Shown piece by piece: positions 1-7,717 of a DNA stretch of 59,038 nt. Location: contig JAFWEV010000014.1 in NCBI GenBank assembly GCA_017512745.1, positions 1 to 59,038 on the forward strand. The letters are read 5' to 3'. Every line of letters begins with the position of its first letter. The first letter of the stretch is position 1. The DNA comes from Oscillospiraceae bacterium. Lineage in GTDB: Bacteria; Bacillota; Clostridia; Oscillospirales; Ruminococcaceae. Both the position numbers and the translations under genes were made by a program. The notes under the pieces were generated by a model. That model saw only the letters and a list, made by a program, of their open reading frames with translations, was not told the origin of the DNA and made no database searches.

Positions 1-252
1 AACTGAGACCACCAGTACTATGAGCAGCTTGGGGTTGGAATATTTGTCGGTGAGATATCCGAAAAGAAGCATTGTCGCCATGCTGGATATGCTCTCGGCT
101 GTCAGCACTATACCAATAAAGCCTTCCGCGTATCCGAAAGATATGAGAAATTCGGCAAGATATGAGAGGCACAGAACCTGCAGAGCGTAATATCCACCCA
201 TGAGCAGAGAAAACTTACCGGAACTGTAACCTGCGGTACTGTTCTTTACCAT
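1..252 (-). CDS. MFS transporter, N-terminal part (runs off the window)
   Basis: The reverse strand encodes 84 codons starting MVKNSTAGYSSGKFSLLMGG and staying open to the window edge. It shows two hydrophobic segments with a short loop (GYLTDKYSNPK) that resembles the conserved loop after helix 2 of major facilitator transporters. The ATG is preceded by AAAGGGGG at a normal distance, and a consensus promoter lies upstream (289-317). Only the first two helices are visible, so the substrate cannot be named; a sugar or drug/proton symporter is possible. It is transcribed away from the second MFS gene at 408. Confidence 0.7.
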   Translation of the reverse strand, partial: MVKNSTAGYSSGKFSLLMGGYYALQVLCLSYLAEFLISFGYAEGFIGIVLTAESISSMATMLLFGYLTDKYSNPKLLIVLVVSV

Positions 253-288
253 TTGTTTTTCCCCCTTTTATGTATCGAAACGAGAAAT

Positions 289-317
289 ATTATACTGTGA
301 CAACTATTCGGCCTCAA
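289..317 (-). promoter_or_regulatory. Promoter of the leftward MFS gene
   Basis: On the reverse strand TTGAGG (317-312), a 17-base spacer and TATAAT (294-289) form a near-consensus sigma-70/sigma-A promoter about 36 bases before the ATG. Confidence 0.6.
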
Positions 318-345
318 CGCAATATCTCATATACAGCAAGAAATA

Positions 346-374
346 TTGACTTGAAGGATCAAAAACAATAATCT
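346..374 (+). promoter_or_regulatory. Promoter of the rightward MFS gene
   Basis: TTGACT (346-351), a 17-base spacer and TAATCT (369-374) precede the TTG start at 408. It is divergent from the promoter at 289-317, leaving about 30 bases between the two -35 boxes. Confidence 0.45.
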
Positions 375-407
375 GTTATAGGAAAAAATCAGAAGAAGGA
401 TCTCACA

Positions 408-1604
408 TTGAAAACCAAGAAAAAAGCTTTGACGTTTTTTGCCGTTTACACTCTTTTCAATATGGCCGCGAGTTTTGCACATCCCGTCACACCCACGGTG
501 ATACAGAATCTGCATCTTCCGGATTATATGTTCGGGCTTGCACTCGCAGTCATGCAGACTACCATGTTTCTGTTCTCGCCTTTCTGGGGCAAGATCACGT
601 CATATATCTCGTCGAGAGTGTCCATGTGCATCACTATGATAGGATACGGATGCGGACAGATACTGTTCGCCATGGCGAAGAATATGAGGGATGTCCTCCT
701 TGCGAGGCTTCTCGCGGGATGTTTTACGGGAGGAGCTTTTATAGCCAGCCTCGCGTATGTCGTCAACACTTCACCTGAGGATCTGAGGGGCCGATACCTC
801 ACCATTCTTGCTACCATACAGAGTGTCGGGAGCGCTTTCGGCTACTTTATCGGCGGAATGCTGGGAGTAAAGGGAACTCAGTATTCCTTTATAGCCCAAA
901 TAGCAGTGCTGATGGCTTCAGGGGTTCTGTTCTTCTTTGTGTGCGAGTCGGACGCCACCAAATCAAAAGAAGAGCTGGAGATGAGAACGCTTGTGAGAGA
1001 GTGCAATCCTTTTGCCGCTTTTGCCGCCGGAAAGACGTTTATCAACAGGACATGGATAAAGCTTCTCGGCATCTGCTTTATGAGTTATATCGGATACAAC
1101 GCATTCGAGCAGGTATTCAACTACTATATCAAGGACCAGTTCAACCTACCGTCGAGTTATAACGGAACGATAAAGTTTGCCGTGGGCATAATCGCTCTTA
1201 TCGCAAACTCGACAGTGTGCATGTATCTTATAGGCAGAACCGACATCAGAAAGACGACGATCCCGGTGCTCTGCCTTGCTTCCGTGTTCGTGTTTGCCAC
1301 GATCCTTTCACCGAGTCTCATACTGTTCTTTGTTATGGCAGTTCTGTTCTTCGCCCTCAATTCCATCACTATACCGCTCTGTCAGAATATGTGCGCCGAC
1401 AGGGCCAGGACAGGAGACAGCAACCTTATCATGGGGTTCTATCAGGCTATGAGAGCCGTTGGGGGGGTTATAGGAGCTCTGCTGGCGGGATTCCTTTATG
1501 GTTCGGGGCCTAAGATCCCGTTTGTATTTTCCGGTGCGGCATTTGCACTTGCGGCACTTTGCGGCATCGCATATTACTCTGCAGTGAGAAAAGAGGAAAA
1601 CTGA
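408..1604 (+). CDS. MFS transporter (12-helix family)
   Basis: A 398-residue integral membrane protein with alternating hydrophobic helices throughout and an internal repeat typical of 12-helix major facilitator proteins. The loop after helix 2 (FWGKITSYISSRVS) is a variant of the family motif, and LLARLLAGCFTGG is the usual helix 4 region. It starts at TTG behind AGAAGGA. The substrate is not evident; the layout resembles the DHA1 efflux or sugar-permease branches. The stop overlaps the start of the following M24 peptidase (TGATG), so the two are very probably co-translated, which could mean uptake of a peptide or amide that the peptidase then acts on. That link is inference. Confidence 0.85.
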   Translation: MKTKKKALTFFAVYTLFNMAASFAHPVTPTVIQNLHLPDYMFGLALAVMQTTMFLFSPFWGKITSYISSRVSMCITMIGYGCGQILFAMAKNMRDVLLARLLAGCFTGGAFIASLAYVVNTSPEDLRGRYLTILATIQSVGSAFGYFIGGMLGVKGTQYSFIAQIAVLMASGVLFFFVCESDATKSKEELEMRTLVRECNPFAAFAAGKTFINRTWIKLLGICFMSYIGYNAFEQVFNYYIKDQFNLPSSYNGTIKFAVGIIALIANSTVCMYLIGRTDIRKTTIPVLCLASVFVFATILSPSLILFFVMAVLFFALNSITIPLCQNMCADRARTGDSNLIMGFYQAMRAVGGVIGALLAGFLYGSGPKIPFVFSGAAFALAALCGIAYYSAVRKEEN

Positions 1605-2308
1605 TGTCATATCCTGAAAAGAATGCGTTCCCCCAGCAGATAGCGAGGGAGGCTATATCCGAGATGCACGGCATCATCAGAGTCGGAATGAGCGAAAAGG
1701 AGATAGCTGATACCATCTGTGAGATCATGACAAAAAAGGGCTCGCAGTACTGGTGGTATCACGGAGTCGGTGCGCTGGTATTCCTCGGGAAGAGAACAAG
1801 ACTTTCGATGAGCGCCAGGGAATACACACCTGACACGGACAACAGGGTCGCCGAGAATGACATAATAACAATAGACTGTTCCCCGACTGTCGACAGATAC
1901 TGGGGAGACTACACGAGGACCATTTTCATGGAGGACGGCATAGTTGCCCCCGAGGACAGACCGTCACAGGAAGCGAATATCGGAGGACTCAGCACCGAAC
2001 TTGCGATCCACAGAGCGCTTGTCGAGGAGTGTGATCCCGATATGACATACGAGGAGATATTCTATAAGCTTAACGGGAGGATCAGGGATCTCGGATATGT
2101 GAACCTCGACTACCACGGCAATCTCGGCCATTCGATCGAGTTTGACGAGTGGGACAGATACTATCTCGAGAAAGGAAGCACAAAGACCGTAAGGGAAGTC
2201 GGAAAACCGTTTACTCTTGAGCCGCATATCGCTCTTCCGGACAAAGGTCATGGGTTCAAAAGAGAGAATATCTACTATATAGACGGAAATTCATTCAAAT
2301 GTTTGTAG
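1604..2308 (+). CDS. M24-family metallopeptidase (Xaa-Pro peptidase-like)
   Basis: This 234-residue protein has the pita-bread fold pattern of methionine aminopeptidase, Xaa-Pro dipeptidase and creatinase. The expected metal ligands appear in order: Asp in IDCSP, Asp in GDYTRT, His in GNLGHSIE, Glu in LEPHIAL and a final Glu in KRENIYYI. It lacks the N-terminal domain of full-length Xaa-Pro aminopeptidases, so it is a single-domain M24 enzyme. The ATG at 1604 overlaps the stop of the MFS gene; an earlier in-frame start at 1559 would lie inside that gene and is less likely. The exact substrate is unknown. Confidence 0.85.
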   Translation: MSYPEKNAFPQQIAREAISEMHGIIRVGMSEKEIADTICEIMTKKGSQYWWYHGVGALVFLGKRTRLSMSAREYTPDTDNRVAENDIITIDCSPTVDRYWGDYTRTIFMEDGIVAPEDRPSQEANIGGLSTELAIHRALVEECDPDMTYEEIFYKLNGRIRDLGYVNLDYHGNLGHSIEFDEWDRYYLEKGSTKTVREVGKPFTLEPHIALPDKGHGFKRENIYYIDGNSFKCL

Positions 2309-2312
2309 GAAA

Positions 2313-2341
2313 TTGACAACCCGATATTCTTATGATAAATT
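2313..2341 (+). promoter_or_regulatory. Promoter of the ileS T-box transcript
   Basis: TTGACA (2313-2318), 17 bases, then TAAATT (2336-2341), directly upstream of the T-box leader. Confidence 0.6.
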
Positions 2342-2354
2342 ATTCGGGTACGAG

Positions 2355-2585
2355 ATATACCAAAGGCAATGACGAAGAAGAGTACGCGAAAAGCCGAAGG
2401 CAAAGCGATCCGGGGACAGTGAGAGCCCGGAGCGAAGTGGCATCGCCGAAAATCACTTCCAAGCTGTCAAACTGAAACCTGAAGTAAGTTTGAACGTCCG
2501 CCCTGATGTTACCGGGGACTCATATGACTGTATGATGTAAGGTGGTTAACGGATCATCCCGTCCTTATATGGACGGGATTTTTTA
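2355..2585 (+). promoter_or_regulatory. T-box riboswitch leader, isoleucine-specific
   Basis: The leader contains the features of a tRNA-sensing T-box: a stem I start (GACGAAGAAGAGTACGCG near 2371), a central CCGGGG...CCCGG arm, and the specifier loop CCGAAAATCACTTCC, in which the triplet ATC (2452-2454) is an isoleucine codon. The T-box sequence AAGGTGGTTAACGG (2539-2552) should pair with the uncharged acceptor end. It is followed by a terminator hairpin (ATCCCGTCC/GGACGGGAT, 2556-2579) and a T run. Uncharged tRNA-Ile is expected to favour the antiterminator and allow ileS transcription. Exact 5' boundary is uncertain. Confidence 0.92.
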
Positions 2586-2600
2586 TTGAGGAGGTTTGTG

Positions 2601-5600
2601 ATGTACAACAAGGTACCAACCGATCTGAATTTTGTTTCCAGAGAAAAAGAAGTCGATGAACTCTGGAAAAAAGAGGGAGTATTCAAGAAGACAGAGACCG
2701 AGAGAGAAGGAAACCCGGAATATGTTTTCTATGACGGCCCTCCCACGGCTAACGGAAAGCCGCATATCGGACACGTAGAGACGCGTGTTATAAAGGATCT
2801 CATTCCGAGATATCACTCCATGAAGGGACAGAGAGCTGTCAGAAAAGCCGGGTGGGATACTCACGGACTGCCTGTCGAGATCGAAGTTGAAAAGCTCATC
2901 GGGATCAACGGCAAGGAACAGATAGAAGAGTACGGCGTTGCTCCGTTCATTGAGAAGTGCAAGGAGAGCGTCTGGAAATACAAGGGCATGTGGGAAGAAT
3001 TTTCCGACAAGGTCGGCTTCTGGGCTGATATGGAAGACCCCTATGTCACTTATGACAACAATTACATCGAATCAGAGTGGTGGTCACTCAAGAAGATATG
3101 GGACAAGGGACTTCTCTACAAGGATTACAAGATAGTTCCATACTGCCCGAGATGCGGAACTCCGCTCTCATCACACGAAGTCGCCCAGGGCTACAAGCTC
3201 GTAAAGGAGCGCTCCGCAATTGCCAAGTTCAAGGCAAAAGACGGCGATTATTTCTTCCTCGCATGGACGACCACACCGTGGACACTTCCTTCAAACACGG
3301 CACTCTGCGTCGGACCCGATTACGATTACGCGCTTGTACAGTGCGGTGACGAGAAATACCTTCTGGCGGAAGCTCTCGCTGAGCAGGTGCTCGGCGACTG
3401 CACGGTCCTTGAGAGATTCAAGGGAAGAGATCTCGAGTACAAGGAATACGAACCCCTCTATCCTCTTCACAGAGAAACCAAGGAAAAATGTCACTATGTG
3501 ACGTGCGACAATTACGTTACGCTCTCAGACGGTACAGGTATCGTTCATATCGCTCCTGCATTCGGTGAAGATGACGCAAACGTGGGAAGAAGATATGGTC
3601 TCCCGTTCATTCAGCTGGTCGACGGAAACGGAAATATGACCGAGGACAGCGACTTCCCCGGAGTCTTCGTCAAGGATGCTGATCTCATGATCCTCAAAGA
3701 CCTCGACGCGAAGGGACTGCTTTTCTCAGCACCTTCTTTCGAGCATGACTATCCTCACTGCTGGCGCTGCGGATCTCCGCTTATTTACTATGCCAGAGAC
3801 GGCTGGTTCATAAAGATGACCGAAGTCAGAGATGACATGCTGAGAAACAACGCAACGGTAAACTGGATCCCTGAGAGTATCGGAAAAGGCCGTTTTGGAT
3901 CATGGCTTGAGAACATTCAGGACTGGGCTCTTTCAAGAGACAGATACTGGGGAACTCCTCTTCCGATCTGGGAGTGCGAGTGCGGTCACAGACACTGTAT
4001 CGGATCAAGAGAAGAACTGAAGTCCATGTCCGACAACTATCCGGAGGATCTTGATCTCCATAAACCGTACATCGACGATGTTACGATCAGATGTCCGAAG
4101 TGCGGCAAGGAAATGCACCGAGTCCCCGAGGTTATCGACTGCTGGTACGATTCAGGCGCTATGCCGTTTGCACAGTGGCATTATCCGTTTGAGAACAAGG
4201 AACTGTTCGAGTCCCGCTTCCCCGCAGACTTCATCTCCGAGGCGGTAGACCAGACTCGCGGATGGTTCTATTCTCTCATGGCCATCTCCACACTTATATT
4301 CAACAAGTCTCCTTACAAGAATGTCATCGTTCTGGGACTTGTTCTCGATGAGAACGGAATGAAGATGTCGAAGAGCAAGGGCAATTCGGTAGACCCGATG
4401 GCTGCTCTTGACAGACACGGCGCAGACGCTATCAGATGGTACTTCTGCATCAACTCCGCTCCGTGGCTGCCCTCGAGATTCCAGGATTCGGCTGTTACGG
4501 AATATGCCCGAAAGTTCATGGGTACGCTCTGGAACACATATGCATTCTGGACTCTCTATGCAGATATAGATGAGTTTGATCCTTCCAGGTATACGCTTGA
4601 TTACGAGAAGCTCTCCGTTATGGACAAGTGGCTTCTCTCAAGACTGAATACGACCATCAAAGAGTGTGATGAGCACCTATCCAACTATGAGATCCCCGAA
4701 ACGGCTCATGCTCTCCAGGACTTCGTGGATGATATGTCCAACTGGTATGTCCGCAGAAGCAGAGCGAGATTCTGGGCTCACGGAATGGAGCAGGATAAGA
4801 TCAACGCGTACATGACCCTGTACAAGGCCATAGTCGATCTCTGCAAGCTCGCAGCTCCGATAATCCCGTTCATGGCTGAAGAGATCTATCAGAACATCGT
4901 CAGAAGAGTCTACAAGGACGCTCCTGTCAGCATCCATCTCTGTCTCTATCCGGAAGTTGATGAAGCTCATATCGATCCGGATCTTGAACTCAAGATGGGC
5001 GACGCGCTCAATATCGTCTCCATGGCAAGAGCCGCGAGAAACGAAGCCAATATCAAGAACAGACAGCCTCTGCCTGCGCTCTACTTCTCCGGCGCCGATG
5101 AACTTACGGAGTATTACATCGACATCATCAGAGAAGAACTCAATGTCAAGAAAGCGGAAAAGACTCAGGATATGAGCAAATTCTCATCCTGGACATTCAA
5201 GCCGCAGCTCAAAGTACTCGGACCGAAATACGGCAAGAATCTCGGCGAGATAAGACAGCTTCTGTCAGAACTCGACGGCACTGCTGCTCATGCAGAGCTC
5301 GAGCAGAACGGAAGACTTGTGCTCGACGCAAGCTTCGGACAACTCATCCTCACTGAGGAAGATCTTCTTATCGAACCTCTCAAGGTCGAGGGATATGTTG
5401 AGGTCTCGGACATGAAGTATGCCGTAGCCCTCGATATAAGACTTACACCCGAACTCATTGAGGAGGGAAATGTCAGGGAGATCATAAGCAAGATCCAGAC
5501 CATGAGGAAGGATTCAGACTTCAACGTGATGGATCATATCGCGATCACTGCTAAGGGAAGTCAGGTCGTTCTCGACGTAATGGCGAGAAACAAGGATGCC

Positions 5601-5714
5601 ATCATGCATGACGTACTTGGTACATCCATCGGGTTCACTGAGCCGGAAGGCGTGGTGAAAGACTGGAACATCAACGGAGAACCCGTGACATTCGGAGTTA
5701 AGGTCGTAGACTGA
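2601..5714 (+). CDS. ileS: Isoleucyl-tRNA synthetase, long IleS2-like type
   Basis: The enzyme charges tRNA-Ile with isoleucine in the cytoplasm. The class I signatures are present: HIGH in ANGKPHIGHVETR and KMSKS in GMKMSKSKGN. Two cysteine pairs (YCPRCG and CWRCG) flank the editing region and a third set (ECECGH with RCPKCG) follows. At 1037 residues with a long C-terminal extension rather than the usual zinc finger, it looks like the eukaryote/archaea-like IleS2 class, which in some bacteria is naturally tolerant of mupirocin; that phenotype is not shown here. The ATG at 2601 follows GAGGAGG; an upstream in-frame TTG at 2586 would lie before that site. Controlled by the upstream T-box. Confidence 0.95.
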   Translation: MYNKVPTDLNFVSREKEVDELWKKEGVFKKTETEREGNPEYVFYDGPPTANGKPHIGHVETRVIKDLIPRYHSMKGQRAVRKAGWDTHGLPVEIEVEKLIGINGKEQIEEYGVAPFIEKCKESVWKYKGMWEEFSDKVGFWADMEDPYVTYDNNYIESEWWSLKKIWDKGLLYKDYKIVPYCPRCGTPLSSHEVAQGYKLVKERSAIAKFKAKDGDYFFLAWTTTPWTLPSNTALCVGPDYDYALVQCGDEKYLLAEALAEQVLGDCTVLERFKGRDLEYKEYEPLYPLHRETKEKCHYVTCDNYVTLSDGTGIVHIAPAFGEDDANVGRRYGLPFIQLVDGNGNMTEDSDFPGVFVKDADLMILKDLDAKGLLFSAPSFEHDYPHCWRCGSPLIYYARDGWFIKMTEVRDDMLRNNATVNWIPESIGKGRFGSWLENIQDWALSRDRYWGTPLPIWECECGHRHCIGSREELKSMSDNYPEDLDLHKPYIDDVTIRCPKCGKEMHRVPEVIDCWYDSGAMPFAQWHYPFENKELFESRFPADFISEAVDQTRGWFYSLMAISTLIFNKSPYKNVIVLGLVLDENGMKMSKSKGNSVDPMAALDRHGADAIRWYFCINSAPWLPSRFQDSAVTEYARKFMGTLWNTYAFWTLYADIDEFDPSRYTLDYEKLSVMDKWLLSRLNTTIKECDEHLSNYEIPETAHALQDFVDDMSNWYVRRSRARFWAHGMEQDKINAYMTLYKAIVDLCKLAAPIIPFMAEEIYQNIVRRVYKDAPVSIHLCLYPEVDEAHIDPDLELKMGDALNIVSMARAARNEANIKNRQPLPALYFSGADELTEYYIDIIREELNVKKAEKTQDMSKFSSWTFKPQLKVLGPKYGKNLGEIRQLLSELDGTAAHAELEQNGRLVLDASFGQLILTEEDLLIEPLKVEGYVEVSDMKYAVALDIRLTPELIEEGNVREIISKIQTMRKDSDFNVMDHIAITAKGSQVVLDVMARNKDAIMHDVLGTSIGFTEPEGVVKDWNINGEPVTFGVKVVD

Positions 5715-5731
5715 AAAAAATAAAAACAGAA

Positions 5732-5768
5732 AGAGTTACAGGATCGTTTTTCCTGTAACTCTTTTTTA
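5732..5768. terminator. Bidirectional terminator between ileS and the glycosylase gene
   Basis: Inverted repeat AGAGTTACAGGA / TCCTGTAACTCT with a T run on the right and an A run on the left, serving both converging genes. Confidence 0.85.
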
Positions 5769-5780
5769 TAGCTCATTGCA

Positions 5781-6587
5781 TCAGTCGAATATTCCGGAAG
5801 TCCTTGAATAGTGGAAGAGGTACTGCTGGGCTATTCCGGCATACGGTCGGACAAAATCGGGGATCCCGTCAGGATACATTGCACTGAGGCACTTTTTCAT
5901 CCATACATCCACGGGGAACGCTTCGAGCCTGTATGCACCGAACAGAAGTGTGCAGTCGGCAACTTTGGGACCTATGCCCTTGATCTTCCGCAGCTCTTCG
6001 CGGGCTTCGTCGAGAGTCCCGTTCATAATGATGTTACGGTCGACGGAGCCTTTGCTGAATTTAACAGCACAGTCGAGTATGTACGGAACTCTGTATCCGC
6101 ATCTGAGCTCAGCGAGATCTTCTTCCGAAAGAACTGAGAGAGTGTCCGCAGAGGGGAAAAGATCGTAACCATCCATGTGCTCGCCCCATTTTGAGCGCAT
6201 CTTCGCAAGGATTCCCTTTATTCTCGGTATATTGTTGTTCTGGGACACTATAAAACTTAAGGTGGTCTCCCAGAGCGGCTGATGCATTATCCTGATCCCG
6301 GGACTGTACTGTATCGCTTTTTTCAAAGTGGGGTCTCTGGAGAGCAGATCCTTTATCCCGGAATAGTCGTCATCCATGCCGAAGAAGTGGGCAAACCGCT
6401 GTTCGAAGTCCTCTTCACTGCAGCCTTCATATAGAATGAGATCCCCTTCCTGCCTGATCGTTAGATGCCTGTCGAGAGCCACTCCGCTCCAGGAGCCGTC
6501 CGGGTTTTCGGAAAAACTGAAACACTGTCCGCAGTCGAGTGTCGCAGCAAGATCAAAATCATTGAATTTGAGATTGTAGTTTCCCAT
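5781..6587 (-). CDS. ogg: 8-oxoguanine DNA glycosylase (OGG1-type, HhH-GPD)
   Basis: This 268-residue protein is a base excision repair glycosylase/AP lyase that removes oxidised guanine. It has the N-terminal domain (LDCGQCFSF, the OGG/AlkA start) followed by the helix-hairpin-helix GIGPKVADC, whose Lys is the Schiff-base residue, and the downstream FPVDVWMKK with the catalytic Asp. Cysteine in VADC matches the position seen in human OGG1. The gene converges on ileS and shares its terminator. The ribosome site before the ATG is weak. Alternative reading as AlkA is less likely because of the PVDVW and VADC motifs. Confidence 0.9.
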   Translation of the reverse strand: MGNYNLKFNDFDLAATLDCGQCFSFSENPDGSWSGVALDRHLTIRQEGDLILYEGCSEEDFEQRFAHFFGMDDDYSGIKDLLSRDPTLKKAIQYSPGIRIMHQPLWETTLSFIVSQNNNIPRIKGILAKMRSKWGEHMDGYDLFPSADTLSVLSEEDLAELRCGYRVPYILDCAVKFSKGSVDRNIIMNGTLDEAREELRKIKGIGPKVADCTLLFGAYRLEAFPVDVWMKKCLSAMYPDGIPDFVRPYAGIAQQYLFHYSRTSGIFD

Positions 6588-6964
6588 AGTTTAATACCAA
6601 ATTTTTAATAATTTCCTATATAAAATTCAGCAGAACTCACAATTGCCGAAATCGTGTATAAACTCCCAGTTTTTTGTTAATTACTGTTGAAAACCTGTTG
6701 AAAACCATCGCAGAATGGCATATTTACGGATGTTTTTTAACCTTTTCAACCGATGTTTGAACAATAAAATCGGAAAAATAATAATACAACCTGTATAACG
6801 GGCAGAAGCGCATTTGAGAAACTGATCGAAATACCGGCTAATGTCATGATAGCATATTCCGGTGATACGGTCACATATCGATAGAGTCCCGACCTTAATA
6901 CTTTTTTCAGATTAAATATGATATACTATCCTAGTATATTTATGTGATGCGGGAGGTAGCCCGT
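6588..6964. other. Intergenic region between ogg and rlmB
   Basis: About 375 bases, AT-rich, between divergent genes. It holds an 11-base tandem repeat (6684-6705) and a possible -10 box TATACT (6922-6927) for rlmB without a good -35. I see no ORF with a ribosome site, no clear structured RNA and no terminator-like hairpin. Confidence 0.5.
6684..6705. repeat. 11-base tandem direct repeat
   Basis: CTGTTGAAAAC occurs twice head to tail (6684-6694 and 6695-6705) in the ogg/rlmB spacer. Role unknown; it may be a chance duplication or a binding site. Confidence 0.5.
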
Positions 6965-7717
6965 TTGGAAACTGAGCTTATATGCGGCAGAAATGCGGTC
7001 ATTGAACTGCTGAAGACGGACAGAGCCGTCGATACCGTTTATATATCTTCGGAAGACGGTGAAAAACTGTCGTATATCGCAGCTATGGCGAGAGAGAAGA
7101 AGATCGTCGTCAAGAACGTCCCCGCCTCAAAACTGACGAAAATGTGCGGCAGGGAGAGACATCAGGGAGTGGCAGCCTGGGCTGCGCCGACCGAGTATGT
7201 CGATATTGATGAGATCCTCGGCATAGCCAGGAGCAAAAACGAAGATCCATTTGTGATAATTGCCGACGGTATCGAGGATCCGCACAATCTGGGCGCGATA
7301 ATCAGGACAGCCGAATGCGCGGGAGCTCACGGACTTGTGTTTCCCAAAAGAGGGGGTTCATCCATAACCAGTGCCGTTCAGAGAGCCTCTGCCGGTGCGG
7401 CGAATAGACTTCCGCTTGCTAGGGTACCCAACATTGCCGCCGCAGTGCGCCATCTCAAGGATGAGGGTGTATTCGTCTACTGTGCGGACATGGACGGAGA
7501 CTACTGCGCGGATGTCGACATGACCGGACCTCTGGCCCTGGTGGTCGGCTCCGAAGGAGAAGGGGTATCCAGACTGGTAAAACAGCTTTGCGATGTGACC
7601 ATCTCACTTCCACTGAAGGGAGAGATCCAGTCGCTCAACGCCTCGGTAGCAGCAGGCGCAATAATCTATGAGATAGTCAGACAGCGTATCAATTCATCTA
7701 GGAGTAAGAGCAAATGA
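6965..7717 (+). CDS. rlmB: 23S rRNA 2'-O-methyltransferase RlmB-like (SpoU/TrmH family)
   Basis: A 250-residue SPOUT methyltransferase. The N-terminal substrate-binding domain begins LICGRNAVIELLK, and the catalytic SpoU domain shows the three family motifs: DGIEDPHNLGAIIRTAE, LVVGSEGEGVSR and IPL-like SLPLKGEIQSLNASVAAGAI. It probably methylates a ribose in 23S rRNA; a TrmH-like tRNA role cannot be excluded. The TTG at 6965 is preferred because GGGAGG (6951-6956) sits 8 bases before it; the earlier GTG (6944) and ATG (6947) lie upstream of that site. The stop overlaps the next gene by ATGA, so the two are translationally coupled. Confidence 0.88.
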   Translation: METELICGRNAVIELLKTDRAVDTVYISSEDGEKLSYIAAMAREKKIVVKNVPASKLTKMCGRERHQGVAAWAAPTEYVDIDEILGIARSKNEDPFVIIADGIEDPHNLGAIIRTAECAGAHGLVFPKRGGSSITSAVQRASAGAANRLPLARVPNIAAAVRHLKDEGVFVYCADMDGDYCADVDMTGPLALVVGSEGEGVSRLVKQLCDVTISLPLKGEIQSLNASVAAGAIIYEIVRQRINSSRSKSK

